Assembly: GCA_047611265.1 (NCBI GenBank)
Contig: JBLFWM010000001.1
Location: 62,001-126,000, forward strand
Reading direction: 5' to 3'
From: GCA-2698665 sp047611265
GTDB taxonomy: Bacteria; Pseudomonadota; Gammaproteobacteria; GCA-002705445; GCA-002716945
Length of the DNA stretch: 64,000 nt
In this document: piece by piece, positions 35,324 through 44,043 of the stretch
Layout: every line of letters starts with the position of its first letter
How positions within the stretch are numbered: the first letter of the stretch is position 1
Program-made: the position numbers and the translations under genes
The notes under the pieces: model-generated
The model's input: only the letters and a program-made list of their open reading frames with translations
Told to the model about the DNA's origin: nothing
Databases searched by the model: none

Positions 35324-36571
35324 TTACTTCTTAGCGGTTCTCATTCCAAGATCAACGTTACCAGCATCGCCTAAGACGTCGCCGTTGAAAGGTGTGCCTT
35401 CATAACCAACTTCTTTGTTGATTCTTGCAGCAATTGCCTTTTCTTCGTCAGTCGCAAAGTGAGTATCCCAAGCAGCAAGTCTTTTACGCATGTACCAATG
35501 CCAGATTGGCGGTACTAGTGCGATAAAGAATACTACGAAGTATCCCCATCCAGTGTTTGGGCAACCTACATTTTCAAGTTCCCAGAAGTGAGTTTCTCCA
35601 CGATCATGGTGGTCAGCTTGACGACCAATTTCGATAAAGAACCAACTTGTGAAAGCTGTTGAGTTATCCCAGTTATGGCGATAATCAATAGGTTGATCTT
35701 TAACACGGATTAAACCGTAATGCTCTAGGTAATTTAAAGCTTCTAATTCGAAGTTTGAAATTGCCCAGATTAGAGCTAATACAGCCATACCTATCCAGCC
35801 GCCTGCTGCAAAGAACAGAGCTACTGAAGGAACAGCCATTAGATAGCCACGAATCCAACGGTTTTGCCATGAAATGAAAGAAACACCCATACGAGCTAGT
35901 CTCTCTTTTTCCATGTTATACAAAAATTTAGATTGACCTAAATATGATAGTGGGTAATGTCCGTAAATTGTGCGTCCACGTGGAGCAGTTGCAGGATCAT
36001 CTTCACTAGCAAGTTCTAGGTGATGGTTGTATACATGTGCGTAGCAGAAATGTGCTGAGCCAGATAGTCCCATCATTGTACGTGAAATTACAAAACCAAA
36101 ACCTTTGGTATGTGAAAGTTCATGTCCGTATATAATACCGATACCAATAAAGATACCAGATGATAATGTAGCGCCATACAAGTTAAGTCCTGAAATACCT
36201 TCAGTCATAACTATAATGCCAGGCAGCCCAATTGCAGCACCTAAGTCCATTATTACAGCACCTGCTTCTCCACCTAAAGACATATAAGAGTATAATCTCC
36301 ATGCCATTACGAGTTGAAACAAAATGAATACAGGTAACATAAAGTACATAGTCAAGTTTTGGAAACTTGCCCATCCAATTGAGTTACCGGATTTGTCAAA
36401 GCCTACGCCTGAAGATTCAAATTTTGTAGCGATGTCTATTAATAGACCTACAAAAAGTAAAACTACACCTAACCAAGACATAATGCCTCCGATTAGAACA
36501 CCAGCTCCTGCTACTATAATAAGTACAGGTGCTAGTAAATAGCGTACATTTAATAAAATATTTCCGATCAT
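35324..36571 (-). CDS. Integral-membrane di-iron monooxygenase, divergent AlkB/XylM type
   Basis: About 415 residues with several membrane helices (near 10-45, 75-95, 110-150, 240-275, 340-360). His-box motifs of the AlkB/XylM group are HELSHTK (150-156), HVYNHH (179-184) followed by DDPATAPRG, HYG (284-286) and RQADHH (317-322). Box 3 has Gln318 where AlkB enzymes have a ligand His (HSDHH), and box 2 lacks the usual Gly. GGGAGG, 6-7 bp before the ATG at 36571, fixes this start over one 48 bp upstream. Context suggests oxidation of a methyl group; substrate unproven. Confidence 0.88.
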   Translation of the reverse strand: MIGNILLNVRYLLAPVLIIVAGAGVLIGGIMSWLGVVLLFVGLLIDIATKFESSGVGFDKSGNSIGWASFQNLTMYFMLPVFILFQLVMAWRLYSYMSLGGEAGAVIMDLGAAIGLPGIIVMTEGISGLNLYGATLSSGIFIGIGIIYGHELSHTKGFGFVISRTMMGLSGSAHFCYAHVYNHHLELASEDDPATAPRGRTIYGHYPLSYLGQSKFLYNMEKERLARMGVSFISWQNRWIRGYLMAVPSVALFFAAGGWIGMAVLALIWAISNFELEALNYLEHYGLIRVKDQPIDYRHNWDNSTAFTSWFFIEIGRQADHHDRGETHFWELENVGCPNTGWGYFVVFFIALVPPIWHWYMRKRLAAWDTHFATDEEKAIAARINKEVGYEGTPFNGDVLGDAGNVDLGMRTAKK

Positions 36572-36642
36572 CTTAACCTCCCAGATTAATCGAATAATTA
36601 TACCTGCATCTAAAATCATTAAATTCTAGAACAGGCTCCTTA

Positions 36643-36692
36643 GGGAATATTCCCAATGAATTAATTTTGGCACCTCTCTGTTATCGTGTCAA
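36643..36692 (-). promoter_or_regulatory. Predicted promoter and palindromic operator of the monooxygenase cluster
   Basis: Minus strand: TTGACA (36687-36692), 17-bp spacer, CAAAAT (36664-36669, 4 of 6 matches to TATAAT). Immediately downstream, at the expected transcription start, lies the perfect 12-bp palindrome GGGAATATTCCC (36643-36654). The leader to the ATG would be about 85 nt. A regulator bound there would block or control the cluster. No regulator gene is seen nearby. Confidence 0.55.
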
Positions 36693-36845
36693 AACTATTT
36701 TGTAAGTATTTGTTACATTAGAAATTGCTTAAATACTAATAAAATAGCACCTATGCGGTGTTTAGAAATATAATGGTGTATACTTAATTTTGTAATTAAA
36801 AATATCTTATCAATTTAATATTTTTTTATTAACTTAGGCATAAAA

Positions 36846-37403
36846 ATGAACGTGAAAGACCTTATAATAATTGTAGTTTTGCTAATAATTCATCCGAAAT
36901 TTTTAGCTGCAATGCCTGATGTTAACAAGGCATTATCAGATGTTGAATTTCAATCAATAGAGTCTACAAATATTAAGCTTACTGAATACAAGGGTAAAAT
37001 TATTTTATTATTTTTTGGCTACACAAATTGTCCAGATATATGTCCGACTACTCTATTGGATATTTCAAGGACATTGAAAGAATTAAAAGATGACGCTAAA
37101 AAAGTACAGGCTGTCTTTGTAAGTGTTGATTATAAAAGAGATACTCCTCAGTATTTAAATAAATATGTAAATTATTTTGATGAAAGGATATTAGGTATAT
37201 CATCTGATAAAAAAAATATTGATAAATTAAATAAGTACTTTAAAACTAATTACTCATTACTAGATTCCAATAAAGAGAATTATCTTGTGGAGCACAGTTC
37301 AAATCTATACATCATAGGTGAGGATTTGGTTGTTAAAAGGATAATCGCTCATGGACTGCCCTATACTGAAATTACAAAAGCTGTAAAAAAGCTTATCAAT
37401 TAA
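36846..37403 (+). CDS. SCO1/SenC copper chaperone-like protein
   Basis: A 185-residue protein with an N-terminal signal or anchor helix (about 1-22) and a SCO domain: LLFFGYTNCPDICPTTLLDISRTL with the canonical CPDICP copper site, VFVSVDYKRDTPQYL and the ligand His in EHSSNLYII. It delivers copper to cytochrome oxidase CuA, or here perhaps to MtoX. It diverges from the monooxygenase gene across 274 bp and overlaps the convergent dehydratase gene by 4 bp. Confidence 0.92.
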   Translation: MNVKDLIIIVVLLIIHPKFLAAMPDVNKALSDVEFQSIESTNIKLTEYKGKIILLFFGYTNCPDICPTTLLDISRTLKELKDDAKKVQAVFVSVDYKRDTPQYLNKYVNYFDERILGISSDKKNIDKLNKYFKTNYSLLDSNKENYLVEHSSNLYIIGEDLVVKRIIAHGLPYTEITKAVKKLIN

Positions 37404-37768
37404 TCATATTTAATATATTTAAATCTTGGGTCGTCAGGAGTGCCTTCCAAGGTATTATCTTCTGAGGCTGGGTTCCAATGAACGACAGCTTCAATTTTTT
37501 CTGCTAATAAAAAATCTTTGTCAGTTATCCCTTTGGCTGCATGATTTTGAAGTTTTACAATTACAAAAGCATATGATGCAGAGAGATCAGGGTGATGCCA
37601 GGCAGCTTCAGCAAGGTGTCCGATTGTGTTTATAACCATGAGCGTGCCCTTCCAGCCACTTGTTTTGTACTTTCTTCTTATCCAGCCATTTTCGTAATAC
37701 CAGTTTGGTAACTTACTTTCCAGATACTTTTCTATCTCTTCAAGACTATATACTTTCTCATTTGACAC
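37400..37768 (-). CDS. Pterin-4a-carbinolamine dehydratase
   Basis: A 122-residue protein with the active-site motif AAWHHPDLSASYAFVIVKLQNHAAKGITDKDFLLAEKIE. Carbinolamine dehydratase genes belong to the usual H4MPT gene set of methylotrophs, where they are thought to help recycle or make the pterin. No aromatic amino acid hydroxylase, the usual partner, lies in the window. The family's length is about 95-115 residues; here a C-terminal DNTLEGTPDDPRFKYIKYD is added. Confidence 0.9.
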   Translation of the reverse strand: MSNEKVYSLEEIEKYLESKLPNWYYENGWIRRKYKTSGWKGTLMVINTIGHLAEAAWHHPDLSASYAFVIVKLQNHAAKGITDKDFLLAEKIEAVVHWNPASEDNTLEGTPDDPRFKYIKYD

Positions 37769-37879
37769 TTTAAATCTCCTGCTCTTTTTTAACCATATAA
37801 ATACACGGCTTGATTAGTCATATAAAGAACTTATAATGACATAAGCTAGATGAATAACTATCCTCAGGATACCATATAA

Positions 37880-39556
37880 ATGGATATAAAAAGAAAACTT
37901 CAAAAAAATAAGAAACTCAGGAATAGAGGTAGGCAAGTCAACTTTGAAGTTAGGGATAAGTTGGTTAAGCTGTTAGGAGTTTCAAACTATCGCCGTGATC
38001 ATCTAATTGAATATCTCCATGTTATCCAAGATAGCCAAGGTCATATCAATGAAGAATTTATGACTGCCTTGGCAAATTTATTAAAAATATCACAAACAGA
38101 AGTTTATGAGGTAGCAACCTTCTATCATCATTTTGATATCATAAAGGGCGATGAAAAAATTCCTCCAAGTTTAACCGTGAGAGTTTGCGACTCAGTAACA
38201 TGCGAAATAAATGGTGCTAATGAGTTAGCTCAAAATTTAGATGATTATTTCAAAGGTACGGTAAGAATACAAAAGGTTCCATGTATTGGACGATGTCAAT
38301 CTGCTCCTGTAGCAGTAGTGAAATTTAATCCTGTCGATAATGCAAATCTTAAAAATGTAAAACAAGCTGTTGACGCAAAAGAATATAATCCATCTATACC
38401 CAAATACATCAACATGGAAGAATACATAAATGATGGTGGATATAAATTACTTAATAAACTAAAAAATAATGAAGTTGATGGCGACAAAATTTTAACAGAA
38501 CTTGAAAACTCTAATTTACGAGGCCTTGGCGGCGCTGGTTTTCCAGCTGGGAAAAAATGGCGTATTTTAAAAGACCAACCCTCTCCAAGATTACTAGCTA
38601 TCAACATTGATGAGGGAGAGCCAGGCACATTTAAAGATAGGTTTTATCTTGAGACGGATCCGCATAGATTTTTTGAAGGCATGTTGATTGCATCAGAAGT
38701 TGTGGGCATAGATAAAATATATATTTACTTAAGAGATGAGTATGCTGCAGTCAGAATTTTAATGGCAAAAGAGTTGAGTAAGTTAAGGGATAAATTTAAA
38801 GACAAGATTCCTGAAATTGAACTTAGAAGAGGAGCTGGTGCGTATATATGTGGCGAAGAATCAGCAATGATAGAGTCGATAGAAGGAAAGAAAGGTATGC
38901 CAAGATTAAGACCTCCCTTTGTTGCTCAAGTTGGATTATTTGGAAGACCTACACTGGAACATAATATGGAAACTTTGTACTGGGTTAGGGATGTCGCAGA
39001 AAAAGGTGCAGACTGGTTTACATCATTTGGTCGCAATGGAAGAAAAGGTTTTAGATCTTTTTCTGTTAGCGGTAGAGTTAAAAACCCTGGCGTTCATTTA
39101 GCCCCAGCAGGCATTACAGTTAAAGAACTCATTAAGGAGTATGCTGGTGGCATGCTCGATGGACATGAGTTTTATGCATATTTCCCAGGTGGCGCATCTG
39201 GCGGTATTCTTCCAGCAAGCATGGGCGATATACCTCTTGATTTTGATACACTAAATGAATATGACTGTTTCATAGGTTCCGCTGCAATCATGGTACTTTC
39301 TAGTCATGATAAAGTTATGCGAGCAGCATCTAATACTATGAGTTTTTTCGAACATGAGTCATGTGGGAAATGCACACCTTGTAGAGTTGGGACTTCAAAA
39401 GCTACTAAATTGATGGAGGAAGATAAATGGAATATTCCATTATTAAATGACTTAGCAATAGTGATGTCTGACGCATCTATTTGTGGTTTAGGTCAAGCTG
39501 CATCAAATCCTCTAAAATCTGTGATAAAATATTTCCCAGAGGAGTTAGAAAAATGA
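37880..39556 (+). CDS. fdhB: NAD-dependent formate dehydrogenase, NuoE-NuoF fused subunit
   Basis: A 558-residue diaphorase subunit. Residues about 20-160 are NuoE-like with a 2Fe-2S site (CDSVTCEI...CIGRCQSAP). Residues about 195-555 are NuoF-like with the NAD/FMN segments LRGLGGAGFPAGKKW, NIDEGEPGTFKDR and GAGAYICGEESAMIESIEGK, and a 4Fe-4S site SCGKCTPCRVGT...ICGLGQ. The fusion matches the Fdh1B type of Methylorubrum rather than separate FdsG/FdsB. It takes electrons from FdhA to NAD+. Overlaps fdhA by ATGA. Confidence 0.93.
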   Translation: MDIKRKLQKNKKLRNRGRQVNFEVRDKLVKLLGVSNYRRDHLIEYLHVIQDSQGHINEEFMTALANLLKISQTEVYEVATFYHHFDIIKGDEKIPPSLTVRVCDSVTCEINGANELAQNLDDYFKGTVRIQKVPCIGRCQSAPVAVVKFNPVDNANLKNVKQAVDAKEYNPSIPKYINMEEYINDGGYKLLNKLKNNEVDGDKILTELENSNLRGLGGAGFPAGKKWRILKDQPSPRLLAINIDEGEPGTFKDRFYLETDPHRFFEGMLIASEVVGIDKIYIYLRDEYAAVRILMAKELSKLRDKFKDKIPEIELRRGAGAYICGEESAMIESIEGKKGMPRLRPPFVAQVGLFGRPTLEHNMETLYWVRDVAEKGADWFTSFGRNGRKGFRSFSVSGRVKNPGVHLAPAGITVKELIKEYAGGMLDGHEFYAYFPGGASGGILPASMGDIPLDFDTLNEYDCFIGSAAIMVLSSHDKVMRAASNTMSFFEHESCGKCTPCRVGTSKATKLMEEDKWNIPLLNDLAIVMSDASICGLGQAASNPLKSVIKYFPEELEK

Positions 39557-42312
39557 GTGCCAATCCTGAGGATATAAACCAAGATCGATTAGTTTCATTA
39601 AAAATTAATGGTCAAATATATTTTGCCAATCCTGATGAAACTATTCTAGAAGTATCAAAGCGTAATAGTATAGAGATACCTCATTTATGTTACAAGGAAG
39701 GGATGAGGCCAGATGGAAACTGTCGCGTTTGTATGGTTGAGATTGAAGGAGAACGTGTCCTTCAGCCATCTTGTGTTAGAACAGTAACTGACGGGATGAT
39801 TATAAATACTTCAACTGAAAGAGTAACTCATTCACAGAAATTAGTCCTAGAATTACTTACCTCTGATGTATCAGAAGAAGTGTATACCCAGGATAATGAA
39901 TTAACTACCTGGGCAAATAAACTACAAATACAAACTCATAGATTTCCATCTAATATTCAAGACAAACTTGATACAAGTCATCCAGCTATAACAGTAAATC
40001 TAGGTGCATGTATACAGTGTACTCGATGCGTACGCGCCTGTAGAGAAGAACAAGTAAATGATGTTATTGGTTATGCTCATAGAGGGATTAAATCAGAAAT
40101 TGTATTTGATATAAATGACCCTATGGGTGAAAGCACATGTGTTGGTTGCGGGGAATGTGTTCAAGCATGCCCAACTGGTGCTTTAATGCCATCAAAGGAA
40201 GTGGGGCTAACTATACCGGATAAAAAAGTAGAAAGTGTATGTCCATATTGCGGTGTAGGTTGCTTACTAACTTACAATGTTAAAGATAATAAAATTTTAT
40301 ATACAGAAGGAAGAGATGGTCCCTCAAACTTAAGCAGGCTTTGTGTGAAAGGTAGATACGGTTTTGATTATATCAATAATGAGGGAAGATTAACTAAACC
40401 TCTTATAAGAAAAAAAGGGGTTTCGAAAGACATAGATGTTAGTTCTTTTGATTTTAATAATATCTCTGATATTTTTGAGGAAACAACATGGGAAATAGCT
40501 TTAGAAAAAGCAACCAATGGGTTCAATCAAATAAAGTCAAATATTGGTCCTAATGCCTTGGCAGGTTTTGGGTGTGCGAAAGGATCAAATGAAGAGGCAT
40601 ACTTATTTCAAAAACTTATAAGAACAGGTTTTAATACAAATAACGTTGATCATTGCACTAGGCTTTGCCATGCTTCGTCGGTTGTAGCACTACTAGAAAT
40701 GATAGGTTCCGGAGCAGTATCTAATCAAGTTGCAGATGTAACTGAAGCCGAGGTTATTATGGTTATAGGGTCAAATCCTACAGTAAATCATCCTGTTGCC
40801 GCTACCTTTATGAAAAATGCTACAAAAGAAGGAAAAGTTTTAATTGTTTTAGATCCAAAAGAAATTGAAATTGCTAGACATGCAAATCATCATCTTCAAT
40901 TTAAACCTGACACTGATGTTGCTTTAATAAATGCAATAATGAAGTCCATCATTGATCAAGATCTAGTAGATAATAAGTTTGTAAAAGAAAGAACCAAGGA
41001 CTTTGAAAAATTAAAATCTCATTTAAAAGATTTTAGCCCAAAAAAAATGTCGGCTATATGCGGTATTACTGAAGAAAAAATAAATGAGATAGCAAAAATA
41101 TATGCGGCCTCCTCTGCTTCAATTATATTTTGGGGAATGGGTGTATCTCAACATATACATGGAACAGACAATGCTCGAGCATTAATATCTCTATCATTAA
41201 TGACTGGACAAATAGGTAGACCAGGAACAGGTTTACATCCTTTAAGAGGACAAAATAATGTACAAGGAGCATCTGATGCTGGCTTGATTCCTATGGTGTT
41301 TCCAGATTATCAAAGAGTTGATGATCCCAAGGTAAATAAATTTTTTGAAAATTTTTGGGGCGCTAAACTAGATAAAAACCCAGGCCTCACTGTTGTTGAG
41401 ATTATGGATAAGGTCATAGAAAAAAAACTTACAGGTCTATATGTCATGGGGGAAAATCCAGCAATGTCTGACCCTGATTTAAATCATGCAAGAAAAGCTT
41501 TATCAGCATTGGATCATATGGTGGTGCAGGATATATTTTTAACTGAAACAGCATTGTTTGCAGATATAATTCTACCAGCATCCGCTTTTCCAGAAAAAAC
41601 TGGTACATTTACAAATACAGATCGAAGAGTTCAGCTAGGTAGACAAGCGGTAAATTCTCCTGGAGAATCAAAACAAGATTTATGGATTATCCAAAGTATT
41701 GCGCATGGCATGGGTTTAAAATGGGATTACTCCGGCCCCAAAGATGTGTTTGAAGAAATGAGAAAATGTATGCCAAGTATTTCTGGAATTAGCTGGGAAA
41801 GGCTTGAGAAAGAGCACTCCGTTACATACCCTTGTTCTTCTAGCGAAGATCCTGGTCAGCCAATTATATTTACAGAAAATTTTCCAACTCAAGATGGGTT
41901 AGCTCAATTTATACCATCCCCTTTCATTAATGCCGACGAGCTTCCAGACGATGAATACCAACATATTTTAATAACTGGCCGACAACTAGAGCATTGGCAT
42001 ACAGGCTCAATGACTAGAAGAGCAAGTATGCTTAGTGAGATAGAGCCAGATCCAATCTCAAATCTATGTTTAGCAGATATGAATAAGCTTGGCGTTATAG
42101 AAGGCGACTTAATTACAGTGGAATCCCGAAGAGGCAAAATAGATGTATATGTCAGAAGAGATGATGGTCTTCAGCAAGGACAAATATTTATTCCATTCTG
42201 TTATGTAGAGTCAGCAGCTAACCTCCTTACTAATGCCGCTTTAGATCCTGATGCAAAAATACCTGAGTTTAAATTTTGTGCTGTAAAAATTCAAAAATAT
42301 AATTTGAATTAA
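39553..42312 (+). CDS. fdhA: NAD-dependent formate dehydrogenase, Mo/W catalytic subunit
   Basis: Oxidises formate to CO2. About 919 residues from the ATG at 39553, chosen because it overlaps the fdhB stop; an upstream frame start lies inside fdhB. Order: N-terminal 2Fe-2S domain (CYKEGMRPDGNCRVCMVEI...C), two 4Fe-4S motifs (CIQCTRCVRAC, CVGCGECVQACP), the catalytic-domain cluster (CPYCGVGC...LCVKGRYG), the metal-ligand Cys in RLCHASS followed by the catalytic His, and a C-terminal molybdopterin-binding domain (TGRQLEHWHTGSMTRR). Cysteine is used, not selenocysteine. Needs the mobA and fdhD products. Confidence 0.95.
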   Translation: MSANPEDINQDRLVSLKINGQIYFANPDETILEVSKRNSIEIPHLCYKEGMRPDGNCRVCMVEIEGERVLQPSCVRTVTDGMIINTSTERVTHSQKLVLELLTSDVSEEVYTQDNELTTWANKLQIQTHRFPSNIQDKLDTSHPAITVNLGACIQCTRCVRACREEQVNDVIGYAHRGIKSEIVFDINDPMGESTCVGCGECVQACPTGALMPSKEVGLTIPDKKVESVCPYCGVGCLLTYNVKDNKILYTEGRDGPSNLSRLCVKGRYGFDYINNEGRLTKPLIRKKGVSKDIDVSSFDFNNISDIFEETTWEIALEKATNGFNQIKSNIGPNALAGFGCAKGSNEEAYLFQKLIRTGFNTNNVDHCTRLCHASSVVALLEMIGSGAVSNQVADVTEAEVIMVIGSNPTVNHPVAATFMKNATKEGKVLIVLDPKEIEIARHANHHLQFKPDTDVALINAIMKSIIDQDLVDNKFVKERTKDFEKLKSHLKDFSPKKMSAICGITEEKINEIAKIYAASSASIIFWGMGVSQHIHGTDNARALISLSLMTGQIGRPGTGLHPLRGQNNVQGASDAGLIPMVFPDYQRVDDPKVNKFFENFWGAKLDKNPGLTVVEIMDKVIEKKLTGLYVMGENPAMSDPDLNHARKALSALDHMVVQDIFLTETALFADIILPASAFPEKTGTFTNTDRRVQLGRQAVNSPGESKQDLWIIQSIAHGMGLKWDYSGPKDVFEEMRKCMPSISGISWERLEKEHSVTYPCSSSEDPGQPIIFTENFPTQDGLAQFIPSPFINADELPDDEYQHILITGRQLEHWHTGSMTRRASMLSEIEPDPISNLCLADMNKLGVIEGDLITVESRRGKIDVYVRRDDGLQQGQIFIPFCYVESAANLLTNAALDPDAKIPEFKFCAVKIQKYNLN

Positions 42313-42315
42313 ATT

Positions 42316-44043
42316 ATGTCAATTAAAAAACCACTTGAAGACTATATAGGTAATATAAAAGAGTTTCTTCATAAAGGTGATTTTTCAAATGCTTTAAGTA
42401 TTATAAATAATGCGCTAACTGACTATCCAAGTAATCCCAAGTTATATATTAATGGTGGTAATATATACAAAATAAATGGTGACCTAAAGAATGCTGAAAT
42501 CTATTTTAAAAAAGCCCTGATACTTCATAAATCAAAAGAAGTTTTAAATAATTTATCTGTCATTGAATTAGAAAGATATAATTATCAACAATCAATTGAT
42601 TATGCAATGGATGCAATTAAACTTGACCCTAGTTATTCAGATGCATACTACAATTTAGCCTTATCATTGGAAAGAATTGGTGACTATAGCCAGGCAATAA
42701 ACTATGCAGATAAATCATATAAGTTAAGTAAAAACATAAAATATTTAGTTCTATTATATAGAGTTCTACAAAATACCTGCGATTGGGAAGGAATGAATTC
42801 TATCTTAAGTGATCTAGATGCAAATATTGGTAGTGGGATTGAGCATCCCTTCTTAAATATATCAAGAACAGATGATGAGGCTATAAATTTTATTGTAGCT
42901 AAATCTTGGGCAGAAAATAATATCTTAAAAACTCCAATGAAAGTTGATATAAATAATAATGAAAAGAACAATAAGATTAGACTTGGATATATATGTGGCG
43001 AACTTAGAAATCATCCAACATACCATTTAATTAAAAACTTATTTAAGAATCATAATAAAGAAGACTTCGAAATTTATATATTCTCTTATAATCATGAAAA
43101 TGATATTCAAAATGAAATACAGAAAGATGTGGATCAATTTATAAGCATTGATGGGACTAGCGATAAAGATGCTATTGAAATAATATCAAAATTGAATATA
43201 GATATACTGATAGATCTCTCCATTATTATTACTAATAATCGTCAAAAAATTATAAGTTCTAGACCAGCAAAAAAGGTAATATCATATCTGGGTTATCCCG
43301 GAACATCAGGATATGATTTTTATGATTATATAATTACAGATAAAATAGTGACTCCAGAAAATATACAGCCATATTATTTAGAAAAATTTCTTTATTTGCC
43401 AAATACGTATCAAGTAAGTAATGGTATAAAAAATATACCAATGAAAGGTAATTTAAAATCTGATTATGGATTACCTAATGAATCCGTAGTTCTTTCCTGT
43501 TTTAATCAGTCATTTAAAATTGATAAAATTATCTTTGAATCCTGGATGAATATATTGAAAAATTTGTCTTCAGCATATTTATGGATATTGGAAGACAATG
43601 AGGTGGCAAAAGAAAATTTAACTGAATGCGCTAAATTACATGGTATATCCTCAGATAGATTAATCTTTGCTCCGCGTATAGATCGAGATAGACACCTAGA
43701 AAGACTTACTCTTGTTGATGTTGCCCTTGATACCAGAATATACAATGGTCATACAACAACTACTGATGCCTTGCAGTCTTCAGTGCCTGTGGTAACAATT
43801 ATGGGTAAACATTTTGCATCTCGCGTTAGTTCCAGCCTATTATCGTTAATAGGCCTCGATGAGCTTATTGCTCATAACACCCAAGAGTATGAAGAGAAAA
43901 TAATAAAATTATGTTCAGAAAAAAATTATCTAAAAAAGATAAAAGAAAAGCTTTCTAATGATGTATGTATGAAAAAATTTTATGATATAAAAGAATTTAC
44001 ATATGAATTTGAATTATGTCTAAAAGGTATTCTCAAGAATTAA
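42316..44043 (+). CDS. TPR protein with O-GlcNAc-transferase-like (GT41, SPINDLY) domain
   Basis: A 575-residue protein. Several tetratricopeptide repeats occupy residues about 10-160 (for example NPKLYINGGNIYKINGDLKNA, DAYYNLALSLERIGDYSQA). They are followed by a GT41 domain (about 215-570): LGYICGELRNHPTYHLI, SYLGYPGTSGYDFYDYIITD, LPNTYQ, VLSCFNQSFKI, LDTRIYNGHTTTTDALQSSVPVVT, ASRVSSSLLSLIGLDELI. It starts 3 bp after fdhA, so it is probably in the formate dehydrogenase operon. The acceptor is unknown. Its end overlaps folP (convergent). Confidence 0.88.
   Translation: MSIKKPLEDYIGNIKEFLHKGDFSNALSIINNALTDYPSNPKLYINGGNIYKINGDLKNAEIYFKKALILHKSKEVLNNLSVIELERYNYQQSIDYAMDAIKLDPSYSDAYYNLALSLERIGDYSQAINYADKSYKLSKNIKYLVLLYRVLQNTCDWEGMNSILSDLDANIGSGIEHPFLNISRTDDEAINFIVAKSWAENNILKTPMKVDINNNEKNNKIRLGYICGELRNHPTYHLIKNLFKNHNKEDFEIYIFSYNHENDIQNEIQKDVDQFISIDGTSDKDAIEIISKLNIDILIDLSIIITNNRQKIISSRPAKKVISYLGYPGTSGYDFYDYIITDKIVTPENIQPYYLEKFLYLPNTYQVSNGIKNIPMKGNLKSDYGLPNESVVLSCFNQSFKIDKIIFESWMNILKNLSSAYLWILEDNEVAKENLTECAKLHGISSDRLIFAPRIDRDRHLERLTLVDVALDTRIYNGHTTTTDALQSSVPVVTIMGKHFASRVSSSLLSLIGLDELIAHNTQEYEEKIIKLCSEKNYLKKIKEKLSNDVCMKKFYDIKEFTYEFELCLKGILKN

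Noticed and set aside
35324..36571. n-Alkane hydroxylase for growth on oils
   Set aside because: No rubredoxin, alcohol or aldehyde dehydrogenase, or fatty-acid activation genes are present; neighbours handle methanethiol, formaldehyde and formate. The box-3 change also departs from AlkB.
33028..36571. Xylene monooxygenase XylMA of an aromatic pathway
   Set aside because: The reductase and oxygenase folds fit XylA and XylM, but no ring-cleavage or benzyl alcohol genes occur; the single FAH-family gene at 46.7 kb is not enough evidence.
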